Assembly (NCBI RefSeq): GCF_007725405.1
Contig: NZ_CP042163.1
Location: 1,488,001 to 1,552,000, forward strand
Direction: 5' to 3'
From: Shouchella miscanthi
GTDB lineage: Bacteria > Bacillota > Bacilli > Bacillales > Bacillaceae_D
Length of the DNA stretch: 64,000 nucleotides
Numbering within the stretch: the first letter of the stretch is position 1; each line of letters starts with the position of its first letter. A model generated the notes under the pieces. It was not told the origin of the DNA. It saw nothing but the letters and a program-made list of their open reading frames with translations, and did no database searches. Both the position numbers and the translations under genes were made by a program. Shown piece after piece: positions 1 to 7,042 of this stretch.

Positions 1-118
1 TACATGTATGAGCAGGGGTGGACGGCATAAAAATATATGAAGTGAGTTTGTCTCTTATCCCGTAGGTTCTATTGGGATGTGGGTCGGTTTGCGGGCGTTC
101 GCCATGGGTATAATATAA

Positions 119-376
119 ACTTCGGATTTTACTAAATTTACATCGGCACAATTATATGATTTTATGAATGAGCATAAATTTTTGGCTGACGATAGAACCC
201 ATGTGAATGTTTATTTTAATTCACAGGATAGGCAAGGCTCGGCTTAGGTGCTAATAGATTATAAGTCTGAACGGGTAAACGGGAAGACTTATGCAAATTT
301 CTGCTTATGAATTGATAGGCAAGCGGATGAAATTCTGAGGAAGTACAACGAGGTTCGCAGAGAGCTAAGAGAGTAA
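119..376 (+). pseudogene. Decayed phage-type reading frame with two internal stops
   Basis: One frame stays coding-like over about 86 codons (for example VNVYFNSQDRQGS, then ERVNGKTYANF, then EILRKYNEVRRELRE) but is interrupted by TAG at 245-247 and TGA at 308-310 before the natural TAA at 374-376. There is no start codon with a ribosome binding site. I do not recognise the parent family. The charged, helix-prone C-terminus and the phage-like remnant just downstream suggest prophage debris. This is inference; the continuity of the frame across two stops is seen directly. Confidence 0.45.
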
Positions 377-382
377 TACTCC

Positions 383-564
383 TGGCCCGATGAAATGAAA
401 GCGATGTTGGACAGGCTAAAGGGGCTAAACATAAAGTAGCTTATAAGAAAATTACTTATAGGGAATGTTTTCCTGAAATGGCAGATGAATTGGGTAATTC
501 ATACGAATATGTAAGGAAAATAAGCATGAGAGTAAATAGATACTTTAATGCACTTACCAGTTAA
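383..564 (+). pseudogene. Remnant of an ArpU/sigma-like phage transcription regulator
   Basis: The 3' half reads, in one frame to TAA at 562-564, as a helix-turn-helix-like segment (KITYRECFPEMADELGNSYE, then YVRKISMRVNRYFNAL), similar in style to the C-terminus of ArpU-type late regulators of Gram-positive phages. The 5' half (WPDEMKAMLDRLKG) is in a different frame and runs into TAG, so the gene is frameshifted near 422-426. Its stop overlaps the stop of the convergent gene at 561. Family assignment is a guess from pattern; the frameshift is seen. Confidence 0.4.
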
Positions 565-1355
565 AAGAGAGTGTTGTAAAAGCACCCTCTTTTATTAACC
601 AATAATGTCTCGTTTAACTTCTTCAATTGTGTGGTATGAGGTATTTTAGAAATTGGTAATAAATAAATTTTGTTTAATCTGGGGTTGTAAATACCTAAAT
701 TAGACACGTCTTTAAATTTAGTTTTATTTTCTGAATTTATCCCCATAAGGTAATAAATTAATAATTGGAGCGTGTGCTTGCTGGTTGGGGCGTTTGAGAG
801 GACTTTAAACTCCCATAAAGTTGATTTTGTAAGGAAATCGGCATCTCCAGTATTGATGTTAGATGTGTAAGCTCCTTTGAAGTTAAATCCCTCGTCAATT
901 ATAGGGCCATATTTTTTGAAAAAACGTTCTGATCTTTCAAGCATAATTCTAATATTATCGATGGTTTTTTGATTAGGGTTTTCTTCTAGAGGTTTATAAC
1001 TTCCTCTGAATCTATACGCAGAATCGTAATTGGCTAGATGACAGGCTTTAATAATTGATACTTCATCGAAACCAATTATGTCTATAAGCAGATTCTCTGC
1101 TCTATCATGATGTTTCCAGCCTAAAGTTGATGCTCCATTTAAAGAAACTCTGAATGATTTTTCAGAATCGCCGTTATGTATTAATCTTGTTAAGTAATCG
1201 ACTACAATTCCAATTAAAGAAGGGCTTAAGTTTTCCTCTTTCCTATCGTGCAAAAATTCTACTTCTTCAATGCCTATAACAGAAAAATCTTTCGGATTGA
1301 TTAATCCGCCTTTTGGTTGTTTATAATTTTTAATTACAGAAGTCACGCTGCTCAT
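561..1355 (-). CDS. PD-(D/E)XK-like nuclease-fold protein, unknown function
   Basis: A 264-residue protein starting at the ATG at 1355, which is preceded by AAGGGGTGG; the open frame extends 33 codons further upstream without a better start. The C-terminal half contains an Asp in GDADFLT, the dyad EFK in LWEFKVLS, and QLLIYYLMG downstream. That D...ExK...QxxxY order is the pattern of the PD-(D/E)XK nuclease superfamily (Cas4/RecB-like branch). No helicase or binding domain is evident. It lies in the same AT-rich patch as the Gabija-type operon and phage remnants, so a role in defence or phage DNA processing is plausible, but this is inferred from context. It is convergent with the remnant upstream and shares a terminator hairpin with it. 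Genuine gene status is likely given length and codon continuity. Confidence 0.6.
   Translation of the reverse strand: MSSVTSVIKNYKQPKGGLINPKDFSVIGIEEVEFLHDRKEENLSPSLIGIVVDYLTRLIHNGDSEKSFRVSLNGASTLGWKHHDRAENLLIDIIGFDEVSIIKACHLANYDSAYRFRGSYKPLEENPNQKTIDNIRIMLERSERFFKKYGPIIDEGFNFKGAYTSNINTGDADFLTKSTLWEFKVLSNAPTSKHTLQLLIYYLMGINSENKTKFKDVSNLGIYNPRLNKIYLLPISKIPHTTQLKKLNETLLVNKRGCFYNTLF
563..593. terminator. Bidirectional rho-independent terminator
   Basis: Arms AAAAGAG (563-569) and CTCTTTT (587-593) pair, with an inner GTGT/GCAC extension and one mismatch. The A- and T-rich flanks allow function on both strands, between a plus-strand remnant and the minus-strand PD-(D/E)XK gene. Confidence 0.6.
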
Positions 1356-1473
1356 TAGACCACCCCTTTTTTGAATTATAGCAAAGGGGAACATTAATGG
1401 AACAAAAATCTTGCTAAAATCTGATACACTAATAGTATGGAAAATACCCAACATGTTAAATGCGGTGAAGCCA

Positions 1474-1593
1474 ATGATTCATCATTACAGTACTAAATAC
1501 GAAGAGGCTGGTGTGAACTGCGCTGAGTTATGGATTCAAATAGATCTGTTTGGAAGGTGCTTCTCTCTTTTTAAAAAGAAGATCATCCTATAG
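1474..1593 (+). CDS. Small phage-type protein, 39 residues
   Basis: Predicted from the ATG at 1474 with a weak GGTGAAG ribosome binding site; upstream codons in the same frame lack a better start. The peptide (MIHHYSTKYEEAGV, then AELWIQIDLFGRCFSLFKKK) looks like a very small protein I associate with Bacillus prophage regions, but I cannot name the family with certainty. A promoter-like pair TTGCTA (about 1415) and TAGTAT lies upstream. Cys-poor, basic C-terminus, no membrane segment. Could equally be a remnant of a longer gene. Confidence 0.4.
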   Translation: MIHHYSTKYEEAGVNCAELWIQIDLFGRCFSLFKKKIIL

Positions 1594-1733
1594 TATCACG
1601 TACCGTATGGCGGACAAACGCCGACAACAATAACGACCTTTGTCTTGCTTGCGCAAGCGTGATGAAACCCTTAAAAGCGTGTACGAGCTTAATAGCCGTA
1701 TGAGCTTTTATATGTTAGGCTTATTAAAAAGGA

Positions 1734-1994
1734 GTGATAACGATTTTCCTCGTCAGAATGTGGCCAGTGTTCGCATTTATCACAATTGGCTTATTTTTAC
1801 TTACAACTGTTACAGACGCTGTATGGATTGAAGCGCTTAACACATTTATTTTGTTGTTTACTCTCGTGTTAGTAGGAATTGATAGATATTCTAAAGACAA
1901 AGAGAGACAGGAGAAGCCCAGAGTCTGGCATTATTACGCGTTAGGGCTAATAGGACTGTTTGTCCTGTATGATCAAGTATTGGTGCTTATATAA
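1734..1994 (+). CDS. Small two-helix membrane protein
   Basis: About 80-86 residues with hydrophobic segments at roughly 8-25 and 35-47, a charged cytoplasmic-looking stretch (DRYSKDKERQEKPR), and a third hydrophobic segment near the C-terminus. It is followed directly by a good terminator at 2000-2028, which supports a real transcription unit. The start is odd: AAAGGAG at 1727-1733 abuts the GTG at 1734, leaving no normal spacing. In-frame alternatives are ATT at 1743 at ideal spacing or ATG at 1758. Function unknown; a phage- or defence-linked membrane peptide is one possibility, from neighbourhood only. Confidence 0.5.
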   Translation: MITIFLVRMWPVFAFITIGLFLLTTVTDAVWIEALNTFILLFTLVLVGIDRYSKDKERQEKPRVWHYYALGLIGLFVLYDQVLVLI

Positions 1995-1999
1995 GATGC

Positions 2000-2028
2000 A
2001 AAGACCGACACATTGTGGGTCTTTTTTT
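2000..2028 (+). terminator. Rho-independent terminator
   Basis: AAAGACC (2000-2006) pairs with GGTCTTT (2018-2024), with an inner ACA/TGT pairing, followed by a run of T. It ends the small membrane-protein transcript. Confidence 0.75.
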
Positions 2029-2032
2029 ATAT

Positions 2033-2182
2033 TCCAAGCCTATTGGCTTAAAGAGAATAAACATTAAGAAAGTCGATCCCAATAAAGATTGCTTAAAGTG
2101 TGTATTTGCCCAGAAGGTATACAATACAGAGGAGAAGACAAGAATGTTTTGTACGTATGGGACAGGGTGTATAAATAAATAG
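2033..2182 (+). pseudogene. Start-less Cys-rich small frame (zinc-finger-like remnant)
   Basis: An open frame ending at TAG 2180-2182 encodes a hydrophilic peptide with two Cys pairs (DCLKCVF, then MFCTYGTGC). The spacing looks like a small metal-binding phage protein. No ATG, GTG or TTG with a ribosome binding site lies in frame between the upstream terminator and the Cys region. Either the 5' end is lost or a non-standard start is used. Reported as a remnant with low confidence. Confidence 0.3.
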
Positions 2183-2212
2183 TCTCGAGAGATATGCTTT
2201 AATCTAAACCTT

Positions 2213-2241
2213 GATATAGTTAAAGGAAATTTAACTATATC
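2213..2241 (+). promoter_or_regulatory. 12-bp perfect hairpin abutting a ribosome binding site
   Basis: GATATAGTTAAA (2213-2224) and TTTAACTATATC (2230-2241) are exact reverse complements around a GGAAA loop. AAGGAG of the next small gene begins 2 nt after the stem. It could be a repressor operator or an RNA element that hides or exposes the ribosome binding site. Confidence 0.6.
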
Positions 2242-2256
2242 TAAGGAGCGGTGAAG

Positions 2257-2491
2257 ATGAGATTGATATTTTATGTTTTACCAAAGGGTGGTTTTGGGCG
2301 CACTACAACTGATCAAGGTGGTAGCGTTTGTTTTCAAAGTCTATAAATTAGATGGAATAGGGCAAGGGAGCTTTGAGTATCAAGTTAATTATGAATTTGT
2401 TGATAAAGACTTAGCTGGAGAAGTTTTGTTCCTATCTATCGGGGTAAAAGTGAAAGTTAGTAACGGAGAATATTTATTGGCATTTGAATAA
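2257..2491 (+). pseudogene. Small gene apparently split by a frameshift
   Basis: A well-placed ATG at 2257, behind AAGGAGCG, opens a 29-codon frame that stops at TAA 2344. The overlapping frame (2273-2491) then continues as a coherent beta-rich peptide (YKLDGIGQGSFEYQVNYEF, then EVLFLSIGVKVKVSNGEYLL) up to a strong terminator. The simplest reading is one small protein of about 77 residues broken by a +1/-2 shift near 2320-2344. Programmed shifting or two separate peptides are alternatives. I do not recognise the family. Confidence 0.4.
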
Positions 2492-2497
2492 CACCTA

Positions 2498-2534
2498 AAA
2501 AGAGAACCACCTTACGAGGTGGTTCTCTTTTTGT
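2498..2534 (+). terminator. Strong rho-independent terminator
   Basis: A 14-bp stem (2498-2511 with 2518-2531) and TTACGA loop end in a T-tract just after the small gene at 2257-2491. The stem is nearly symmetrical in composition, so it may also act against transcription from the opposite direction. Confidence 0.85.
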
Positions 2535-2658
2535 CTATCCTATATTAAAAAAACTTTTGAGCACATGTTGTGTAAATTAAAGCGGATTTCAGTGTCAATT
2601 AACTTAAATCTAAGTTTCTTTAAAAGTAAAAATCAGTATCAATCCTAACTAAGCAAAC

Positions 2659-3771
2659 TTAATCAAAGACTTGAAAAGTTTGGTAAATTTCTGATTCTAT
2701 ATTGTTTTTACATACAATTGCTACACTATATTTAGCTCTGGTTATTGCAACGTAAAATTTGCATCTTATATCAAAATTGTCAAGGGCTTTGTTTTCAAAT
2801 AACCAATCTGATATTTTTTTAGTTGGGTAAATAATTACTCTATCGCGTGTTGCTCCTTTTGATTCCCCGAAATTTTTAATCTCAGTGAGGGGAATTAATT
2901 TTTTCCTACGGGAATATCGTAATTGAGTTGGAGAATACTTGCTCAAATATCTTTCAACATCTTTTTCTTTAACTAGAAATACTCCATCATGGCCAGTTGT
3001 TTCATTGTGAAGTGAATTGTAAGTTGGATAATCAGGGAATAATTGATTAGCAAAATCGCAGATAGCTTGGTTATTTCTCCAACTTCCTCTCAAAGTGTCT
3101 GGATCAATTTTATACTTTATAGATTTGCATTCATTTATTAAAAATTTCTGGATGTCACCCTGGGAATACTTCTTATAAATTTCAGGAAAATGTGTATGAT
3201 AAGTAACTTGCCTAGGGTCTCCAGCAATTTTAATTGTTGAGCCGGATTTTAATAGAAGTTTAATTATTTCTAAATCGTAACCAGCCATATCCTGTATTTC
3301 GTCTATATAGATATGTTTATACAAGCTGGTAATTCTGTCAATTACATATCCATTACTCAAATTATTGCACCGCGTTACAAATTTCGAGATTTTATCGGAA
3401 TAAATTTGAAATTGATCTGAGAAAAAGTGTTTTTCAGTTACTTCTTCTTTATAATAAATAGGGAATTTTTTTGTTTTATATTTAAGAGCTGATTTCTCAT
3501 TAACCAAGAGTAATCCGTTTATGTTTCGCTCTGTTAGTTTCCCTTGATAAGGTTTAGCACCATGTTCAATTAAAAACGAAAACCATGTTTTGATTGTAAC
3601 GTTATGAGGAATTACTCCTTTGTTTAATTCGAAAAATTTATTTTTAATCTCTTTTTCGTTTTCTTCTGTAAAGGTAGTAATTAATACGCTTTCTGTACAA
3701 TCTATAGCTTCCCTTACAATGTGTGTTGTTTTGCCGGCTCCAGCGGAGGCAATTAAAAGAGTATTTTCCAT
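2659..3771 (-). CDS. gajB: GajB-like UvrD/PcrA-type helicase (Gabija defence)
   Basis: A 370-residue superfamily-1 helicase. Visible motifs in order are Walker A (ASAGAGKTT, about residues 8-17), motif II (IYIDEIQDMAG, about 155), motif III (GDPRQ, about 185), motif IV (RGSWRNNQAIC, about 230), a motif V region (GESKGATRDRVIIYP) and motif VI (YVAITRAKYSVAIV, near 345). In Gabija, GajB senses or unwinds DNA next to the GajA nuclease. The start codon overlaps the gajA stop by one base (TAATG), showing translational coupling. It is shorter than the roughly 490-residue GajB of the studied B. cereus system, so the 1B/2B insertions are reduced, yet all ATPase motifs remain. Alternative: the helicase partner of a class 2 OLD nuclease, which is essentially the same system. 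Confidence 0.85.
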   Translation of the reverse strand: MENTLLIASAGAGKTTHIVREAIDCTESVLITTFTEENEKEIKNKFFELNKGVIPHNVTIKTWFSFLIEHGAKPYQGKLTERNINGLLLVNEKSALKYKTKKFPIYYKEEVTEKHFFSDQFQIYSDKISKFVTRCNNLSNGYVIDRITSLYKHIYIDEIQDMAGYDLEIIKLLLKSGSTIKIAGDPRQVTYHTHFPEIYKKYSQGDIQKFLINECKSIKYKIDPDTLRGSWRNNQAICDFANQLFPDYPTYNSLHNETTGHDGVFLVKEKDVERYLSKYSPTQLRYSRRKKLIPLTEIKNFGESKGATRDRVIIYPTKKISDWLFENKALDNFDIRCKFYVAITRAKYSVAIVCKNNIESEIYQTFQVFD

Positions 3772-5408
3772 TAAAGTGCCCTCATAATAAAATTTGGATA
3801 GTTTATTTTATCTTCCGATGAAAATATTTTTAACGCACAGTCAGTTTTGTTAGCTTTCATAAATTTATGTAACTCATCCTCGTTAGAATATTTTGTGTTA
3901 AAAATCGAATTGAGTTTTGTTAAACTATTTTCACGTAGCAAGGCTGGCTCCAAAGTATTGTAATTAAAAGGCTTTTTATTTTTTCCTAAAGTGAGGGAAC
4001 CAGTATGTACAGTCTTGTCGTAACAAATTTCAATATTTGACTTTTTATTTTTTCCTATATAGTTAGAATATTTTAGTTCTAATGCATCTAAATTCCCATC
4101 ATTATCTGTAATAACTTTTACAGGAATTTCTAAGTGCTCGGCAATTTCTAAAAATCTTAAAAAAGAGGTTCCAACTGAAATAATTTCTACTTCATCTTCA
4201 ATAGCTAATTTACCATTATTATTGTCTCGATACGCTTTTTGAACAACTAATTCATCAGAATCTCCCTCTACTAATATTGCTTTCTTACACAATATTAATC
4301 GAAGAGTATCGTAACCAGAAACTTTCTCAAAAAATACTTTAGATTCAAGTTGATCAAACTTCACAGTTTTTTGTTTGTTAAGTAAGATTAAATTATCTAG
4401 TCCTAGTTTGTTTGAGACAAAACTACTATGAGTGGAAAGAATAATCTGTTTGTCATGATAATTATCTTTAATACTATTCAGCAGTTGGTTAAGACGCGTA
4501 TGACTTATATGACATTCTGGCTCTTCAATTAAAATGATGGATGAAGCCTCGCTCCTTTTGTTAGATAGGGCTAAGTCCGTCTTTATAATTGATTGCTCAC
4601 CTTTTCCTATGAATTCGAAAGGTATTTTATCAAGCTGAGTTATTAAACTACCATCCCAAGTTGAGCGTGAACCTAAATCAACAGACAGTTCTATTTCTTT
4701 TTCGCTCAGTTTAGACATACTATTTATTTTTGAGTTTATCTCACTAATTGATTGATCTTTAGAAAACGTTTCTTTTACTTTTCTATAGGCTTGTGCAACT
4801 TTAGTTTTTTCGTCAGTTTCTAAAATGTTTTTGACGATTCTTGAAATGTAGATATCCGATCCGTTTTGAAACTTACTAAAGCCAACATCTATAAACGATG
4901 ATTTTATAGGAATGCTTCTAGAGGTTAATGCTTTTCTAGAAAAAGAGTACCAATCCACATCGTAATATTCAATTGGCAGACTTTCCAAGTTTCCTAGCTT
5001 GACTAAAGATTCATATTCCTCATGATATTTTTCGTCCAAAGCGATTTTAAAAGCAACTCCGCTCGTCTTTCCGATTTGGTCTTTTTGGGTGTATTTATCG
5101 CCTTCTAAAACTGGGATTAATTCATCAAAGTATAGTTCAATCAAAATGTAAGGAGGTTTAGAAATATTTCCATTATTCATATCAGTTAAATACTGATTTA
5201 CAACATCATAGTTAAATAAGTATTGAGATAAATTACCTCTAAGAGTTTTTCCTCTAAATATACCACTGAGAGCTATATGAATCGCCTCTAGAACAGTAGA
5301 TTTCCCAGCTTCATTATTTCCCACTAAAATATTAATACCTTCTTTAAAGTCTAGAGTGAAGGAACCATTAATACATTTGAAATTTTCAATATGAATACTT
5401 TTAATCAT
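3771..5408 (-). CDS. gajA: GajA-like OLD-family ATPase/TOPRIM nuclease (Gabija defence)
   Basis: A 545-residue protein. The N-terminal ABC/SMC-type ATPase has Walker A GNNEAGKST (about residues 30-38), signature-like GKGEQS (about 268), Walker B LIEEPE (about 292) and the switch histidine in STHSS (about 327). The C-terminal TOPRIM domain has the catalytic Glu in LVEGDSDE (about 378), then VGTSF and the DND acidic motif (about 425). This ATPase-TOPRIM layout next to a UvrD-like helicase defines Gabija, an anti-phage system in which GajA nicks DNA when nucleotide pools fall. The ATG at 5408 has AGGAGAG upstream and a TATAAT -10 at 5436-5431. Base composition is clearly AT-richer than the genes after the tRNA, consistent with acquisition. 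PARIS was considered, but its TOPRIM is on a separate protein. Confidence 0.88.
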   Translation of the reverse strand: MIKSIHIENFKCINGSFTLDFKEGINILVGNNEAGKSTVLEAIHIALSGIFRGKTLRGNLSQYLFNYDVVNQYLTDMNNGNISKPPYILIELYFDELIPVLEGDKYTQKDQIGKTSGVAFKIALDEKYHEEYESLVKLGNLESLPIEYYDVDWYSFSRKALTSRSIPIKSSFIDVGFSKFQNGSDIYISRIVKNILETDEKTKVAQAYRKVKETFSKDQSISEINSKINSMSKLSEKEIELSVDLGSRSTWDGSLITQLDKIPFEFIGKGEQSIIKTDLALSNKRSEASSIILIEEPECHISHTRLNQLLNSIKDNYHDKQIILSTHSSFVSNKLGLDNLILLNKQKTVKFDQLESKVFFEKVSGYDTLRLILCKKAILVEGDSDELVVQKAYRDNNNGKLAIEDEVEIISVGTSFLRFLEIAEHLEIPVKVITDNDGNLDALELKYSNYIGKNKKSNIEICYDKTVHTGSLTLGKNKKPFNYNTLEPALLRENSLTKLNSIFNTKYSNEDELHKFMKANKTDCALKIFSSEDKINYPNFIMRAL

Positions 5409-5792
5409 TAAATCTCTCCTAATAAATGTAATTATAGTACATTATCACTTATTTGAATGGAAAATACAAATTAGATTAGAACTACATCAAGTTTGGGAAT
5501 AAATTAAACCTTTGAACTATTAATGATTTCTCGTATTGATTTCATAAACTCAGTATAAACTTTATATAAGCTTCGAATGGAAATAATTTAAAAGTTGCGT
5601 AAGAATACATTGACAAGCATTATATTAAGTGTTAAATTTTCACTTACTAGGTGGCGCACTATTCACACGCGCAATAATTAATCTTTTTTTTAAACCTCAC
5701 GTTTTATACTAAATTTAACGAGATCTTGCGCGTATAAAAAGATCTTGTGTATACTCTATAATAGAAAAACAGCATCATATCAACGTTGTTAT
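5409..5792. other. Intergenic region between gajA and tRNA-Leu
   Basis: No gene is visible. It contains the gajA -10 (TATAAT, minus strand, 5436-5431). A plus-strand promoter-like TTGACA (about 5610) has TAAATT 17 bp later and no gene behind it. Two near-copies of AGATCTTG(C/T)G(C/T)GTATA lie at 5721-5736 and 5740-5753. The tRNA promoter is probably TTGCGC to TATACT within this last stretch. The accessory-patch boundary probably falls here. Confidence 0.5.
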
Positions 5793-5873
5793 GCCGGTGT
5801 GGCGGAATTGGCAGACGCGCACGACTCAAAATCGTGTTCCTTTGGAGTGTCGGTTCGACCCCGACCACCGGTA
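5793..5873 (+). tRNA. tRNA-Leu (anticodon CAA)
   Basis: A class II tRNA. The acceptor strands GCCGGTG (5793-5799) and CACCGGT (5866-5872) pair, followed by discriminator A. The anticodon stem CACGA/TCGTG encloses a loop with CAA. The T arm has GGTTCGACCCC. The body closely resembles the B. subtilis tRNA-Leu(CAA) I remember. CCA is not encoded here. It stands alone, downstream of a promoter-like sequence and upstream of a terminator. Confidence 0.95.
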
Positions 5874-6206
5874 TCGTGATTTTAGTAGAAAATGCTTGAT
5901 CTATCAGTCTTTCTAGTAATTACTAGAGGCTGATTTTTTTGTTTATGCTCACAATCACGCCTGAAAAAGCGTATGCGACGAATCGTGCGTTTGGAAATAA
6001 GCATACAAGGAATGGCACTTTTATGACGTACTTTTCAAAAGATAACCTAATTTTTCGTTCTTCCTACGACAAGCGGCATAAATTTTAAAATTACAAAAAA
6101 TTATTAACAATCTGCTTACAATGAGACAAAACTATGATAGACTGCATGTGATAGGGATAATTACGTAGTCAGAAAGAATGGTGACTTGTTTGAGGGGTTG
6201 TTTTGG
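5874..6206. other. Intergenic region after tRNA-Leu, with terminator
   Basis: A terminator hairpin lies at 5903-5934 (ATCAG with CTGAT outer pairs and TCTAGT/ACTAGA inner pairs) followed by T residues. The remaining 250 bp shows no open frame or repeat I can support. The last 100 bp should hold the promoter of the downstream membrane protein, but I see no convincing hexamers. Confidence 0.6.
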
Positions 6207-6755
6207 ATGAAGAAATTTATCATTTTCCTTTCTATAGTAGGTGTGATGGGACTTATTGGTTTTGGAGGCTTTTATTTTGGGCAGAATGCTCTTGAGCGTA
6301 TGGCTTCATCAGAGGAGCAACAGGGCAGCGATAGTGGGGACGACACGAATAATCATTCAGGTGAAAGTGACGTTCAAACAGAAGAACTCGTGCTTACTGC
6401 TTCTATTGATGAAGATTTACATGATTTATTTCCTAAAGATCTGTCAGAGCGAGCGATGCAAGAGGCGATTCATTACATGTCCCACGGACTTGTAGAAGCA
6501 GAGCAAAAGTGGGGAAAAATCCAGCTGACAGAAGAGCGAATTGAATGGTTGCTCGACATTGCTACTGTAAGAGCAGATGAGTTTACCCATGGTAGCCGCT
6601 ATGAGCAAATTTTATTAAGGTGGCATGAAGGGGATTTTAGTCAAGCTGTTGAAGACCATAACTTCGTTTGGGGACTATGGGGAGGAACGATTGGAAAAGC
6701 AACACGTTTGCTTACGCCAGCAGAGGTAGACACATATAATGATAAACATTTTTAA
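6207..6755 (+). CDS. Membrane-anchored conserved protein (DUF6241-like)
   Basis: A 182-residue protein starting at the ATG at 6207 (GAGGGG nine bases upstream), in preference to an upstream TTG. Residues about 3-25 form an N-terminal membrane anchor. An acidic Ser/Asp linker (about 30-55) follows, then a helical extracytoplasmic domain with conserved-looking Trp and His residues (EQKWGKIQLTEERIEWLLD, then WGLWGGTIGKATRLL). The C-terminus ends in TPAEVDTYNDKHF. It resembles small Bacillaceae proteins annotated DUF6241, from memory and not checked. It is monocistronic with its own terminator, so it is unlikely to belong to the phage-tail cluster that begins 120 bp later. Confidence 0.6.
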   Translation: MKKFIIFLSIVGVMGLIGFGGFYFGQNALERMASSEEQQGSDSGDDTNNHSGESDVQTEELVLTASIDEDLHDLFPKDLSERAMQEAIHYMSHGLVEAEQKWGKIQLTEERIEWLLDIATVRADEFTHGSRYEQILLRWHEGDFSQAVEDHNFVWGLWGGTIGKATRLLTPAEVDTYNDKHF

Positions 6756-6764
6756 TTTAATAAG

Positions 6765-6797
6765 CCACTGCACATACAAATGTGCGGTGGTTTTTGA
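6765..6797 (+). terminator. Rho-independent terminator
   Basis: CCAC-T-GCACAT (6765-6775) pairs with ATGTGC-G-GTGG (6780-6790), followed by a T-tract. It separates the membrane protein from the tail cluster. Confidence 0.85.
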
Positions 6798-6825
6798 TTT
6801 TTTTTAATTGGCTTCTCTTTATAGT

Positions 6826-6854
6826 GTTGTTCAAAGGTTTTTTGTAAGAACAAT
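6826..6854. promoter_or_regulatory. Dyad operator candidate before the tail cluster
   Basis: GTTGTTC (6826-6832) and GAACAAT (6848-6854) form a near-perfect inverted repeat with 15 bp between arms, about one and a half helical turns. It lies just upstream of the first gene of the tail cluster, where a repressor or activator of induction would be expected. It is not a LexA-type box (which has GAAC outside and GTTC inside). Confidence 0.35.
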
Positions 6855-6874
6855 GATGTAATGGAGGGATCAAT

Positions 6875-7024
6875 ATGTTTTTTTTACTTGCTTTAATTTG
6901 TCAAATGACGTTATTCTTTTTTATCACATTAGGTGCATTGGTTAATAAAATTGAAAACAAAATAGCATTCTATATTTTATGGATTGTTACGGCTATACCG
7001 ACATTTTATCTAGTTTTTCAATAG
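6875..7024 (+). CDS. 49-residue two-helix membrane peptide at head of tail cluster
   Basis: The ATG at 6875 has GGAGGG about seven bases upstream. The peptide is almost entirely hydrophobic: one membrane segment (about residues 2-22), a short polar turn (NKIENK), then a second segment (about 30-48). It ends 18 bp before the Xpf-like gene and is probably co-transcribed with it. Two short helices with a polar turn is the shape of small holins, but position at the front of the cluster and a weakly charged C-terminus make that only a suggestion. No family recognised. Confidence 0.6.
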   Translation: MFFLLALICQMTLFFFITLGALVNKIENKIAFYILWIVTAIPTFYLVFQ

Positions 7025-7042
7025 GTAAAGGGAGAGACAAAC

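Noticed and set aside
2659-5408. PARIS or Septu system
   Set aside because: The TOPRIM domain is fused to the ATPase and the partner is a helicase, not a separate TOPRIM or HNH protein.
5610-5638. TTGACA...TAAATT promoter driving an unknown RNA upstream of the tRNA
   Set aside because: Hexamers are acceptable, but no terminator or conserved RNA structure follows before the tRNA promoter; kept only as a note in the intergenic entry.
5409-5873. tRNA-Leu as attachment site of the left accessory patch
   Set aside because: Tyrosine-integrase elements duplicate the tRNA 3' end, but the AT-rich patch lies on the 5' side and I found no second copy of the tRNA 3' sequence in the window.
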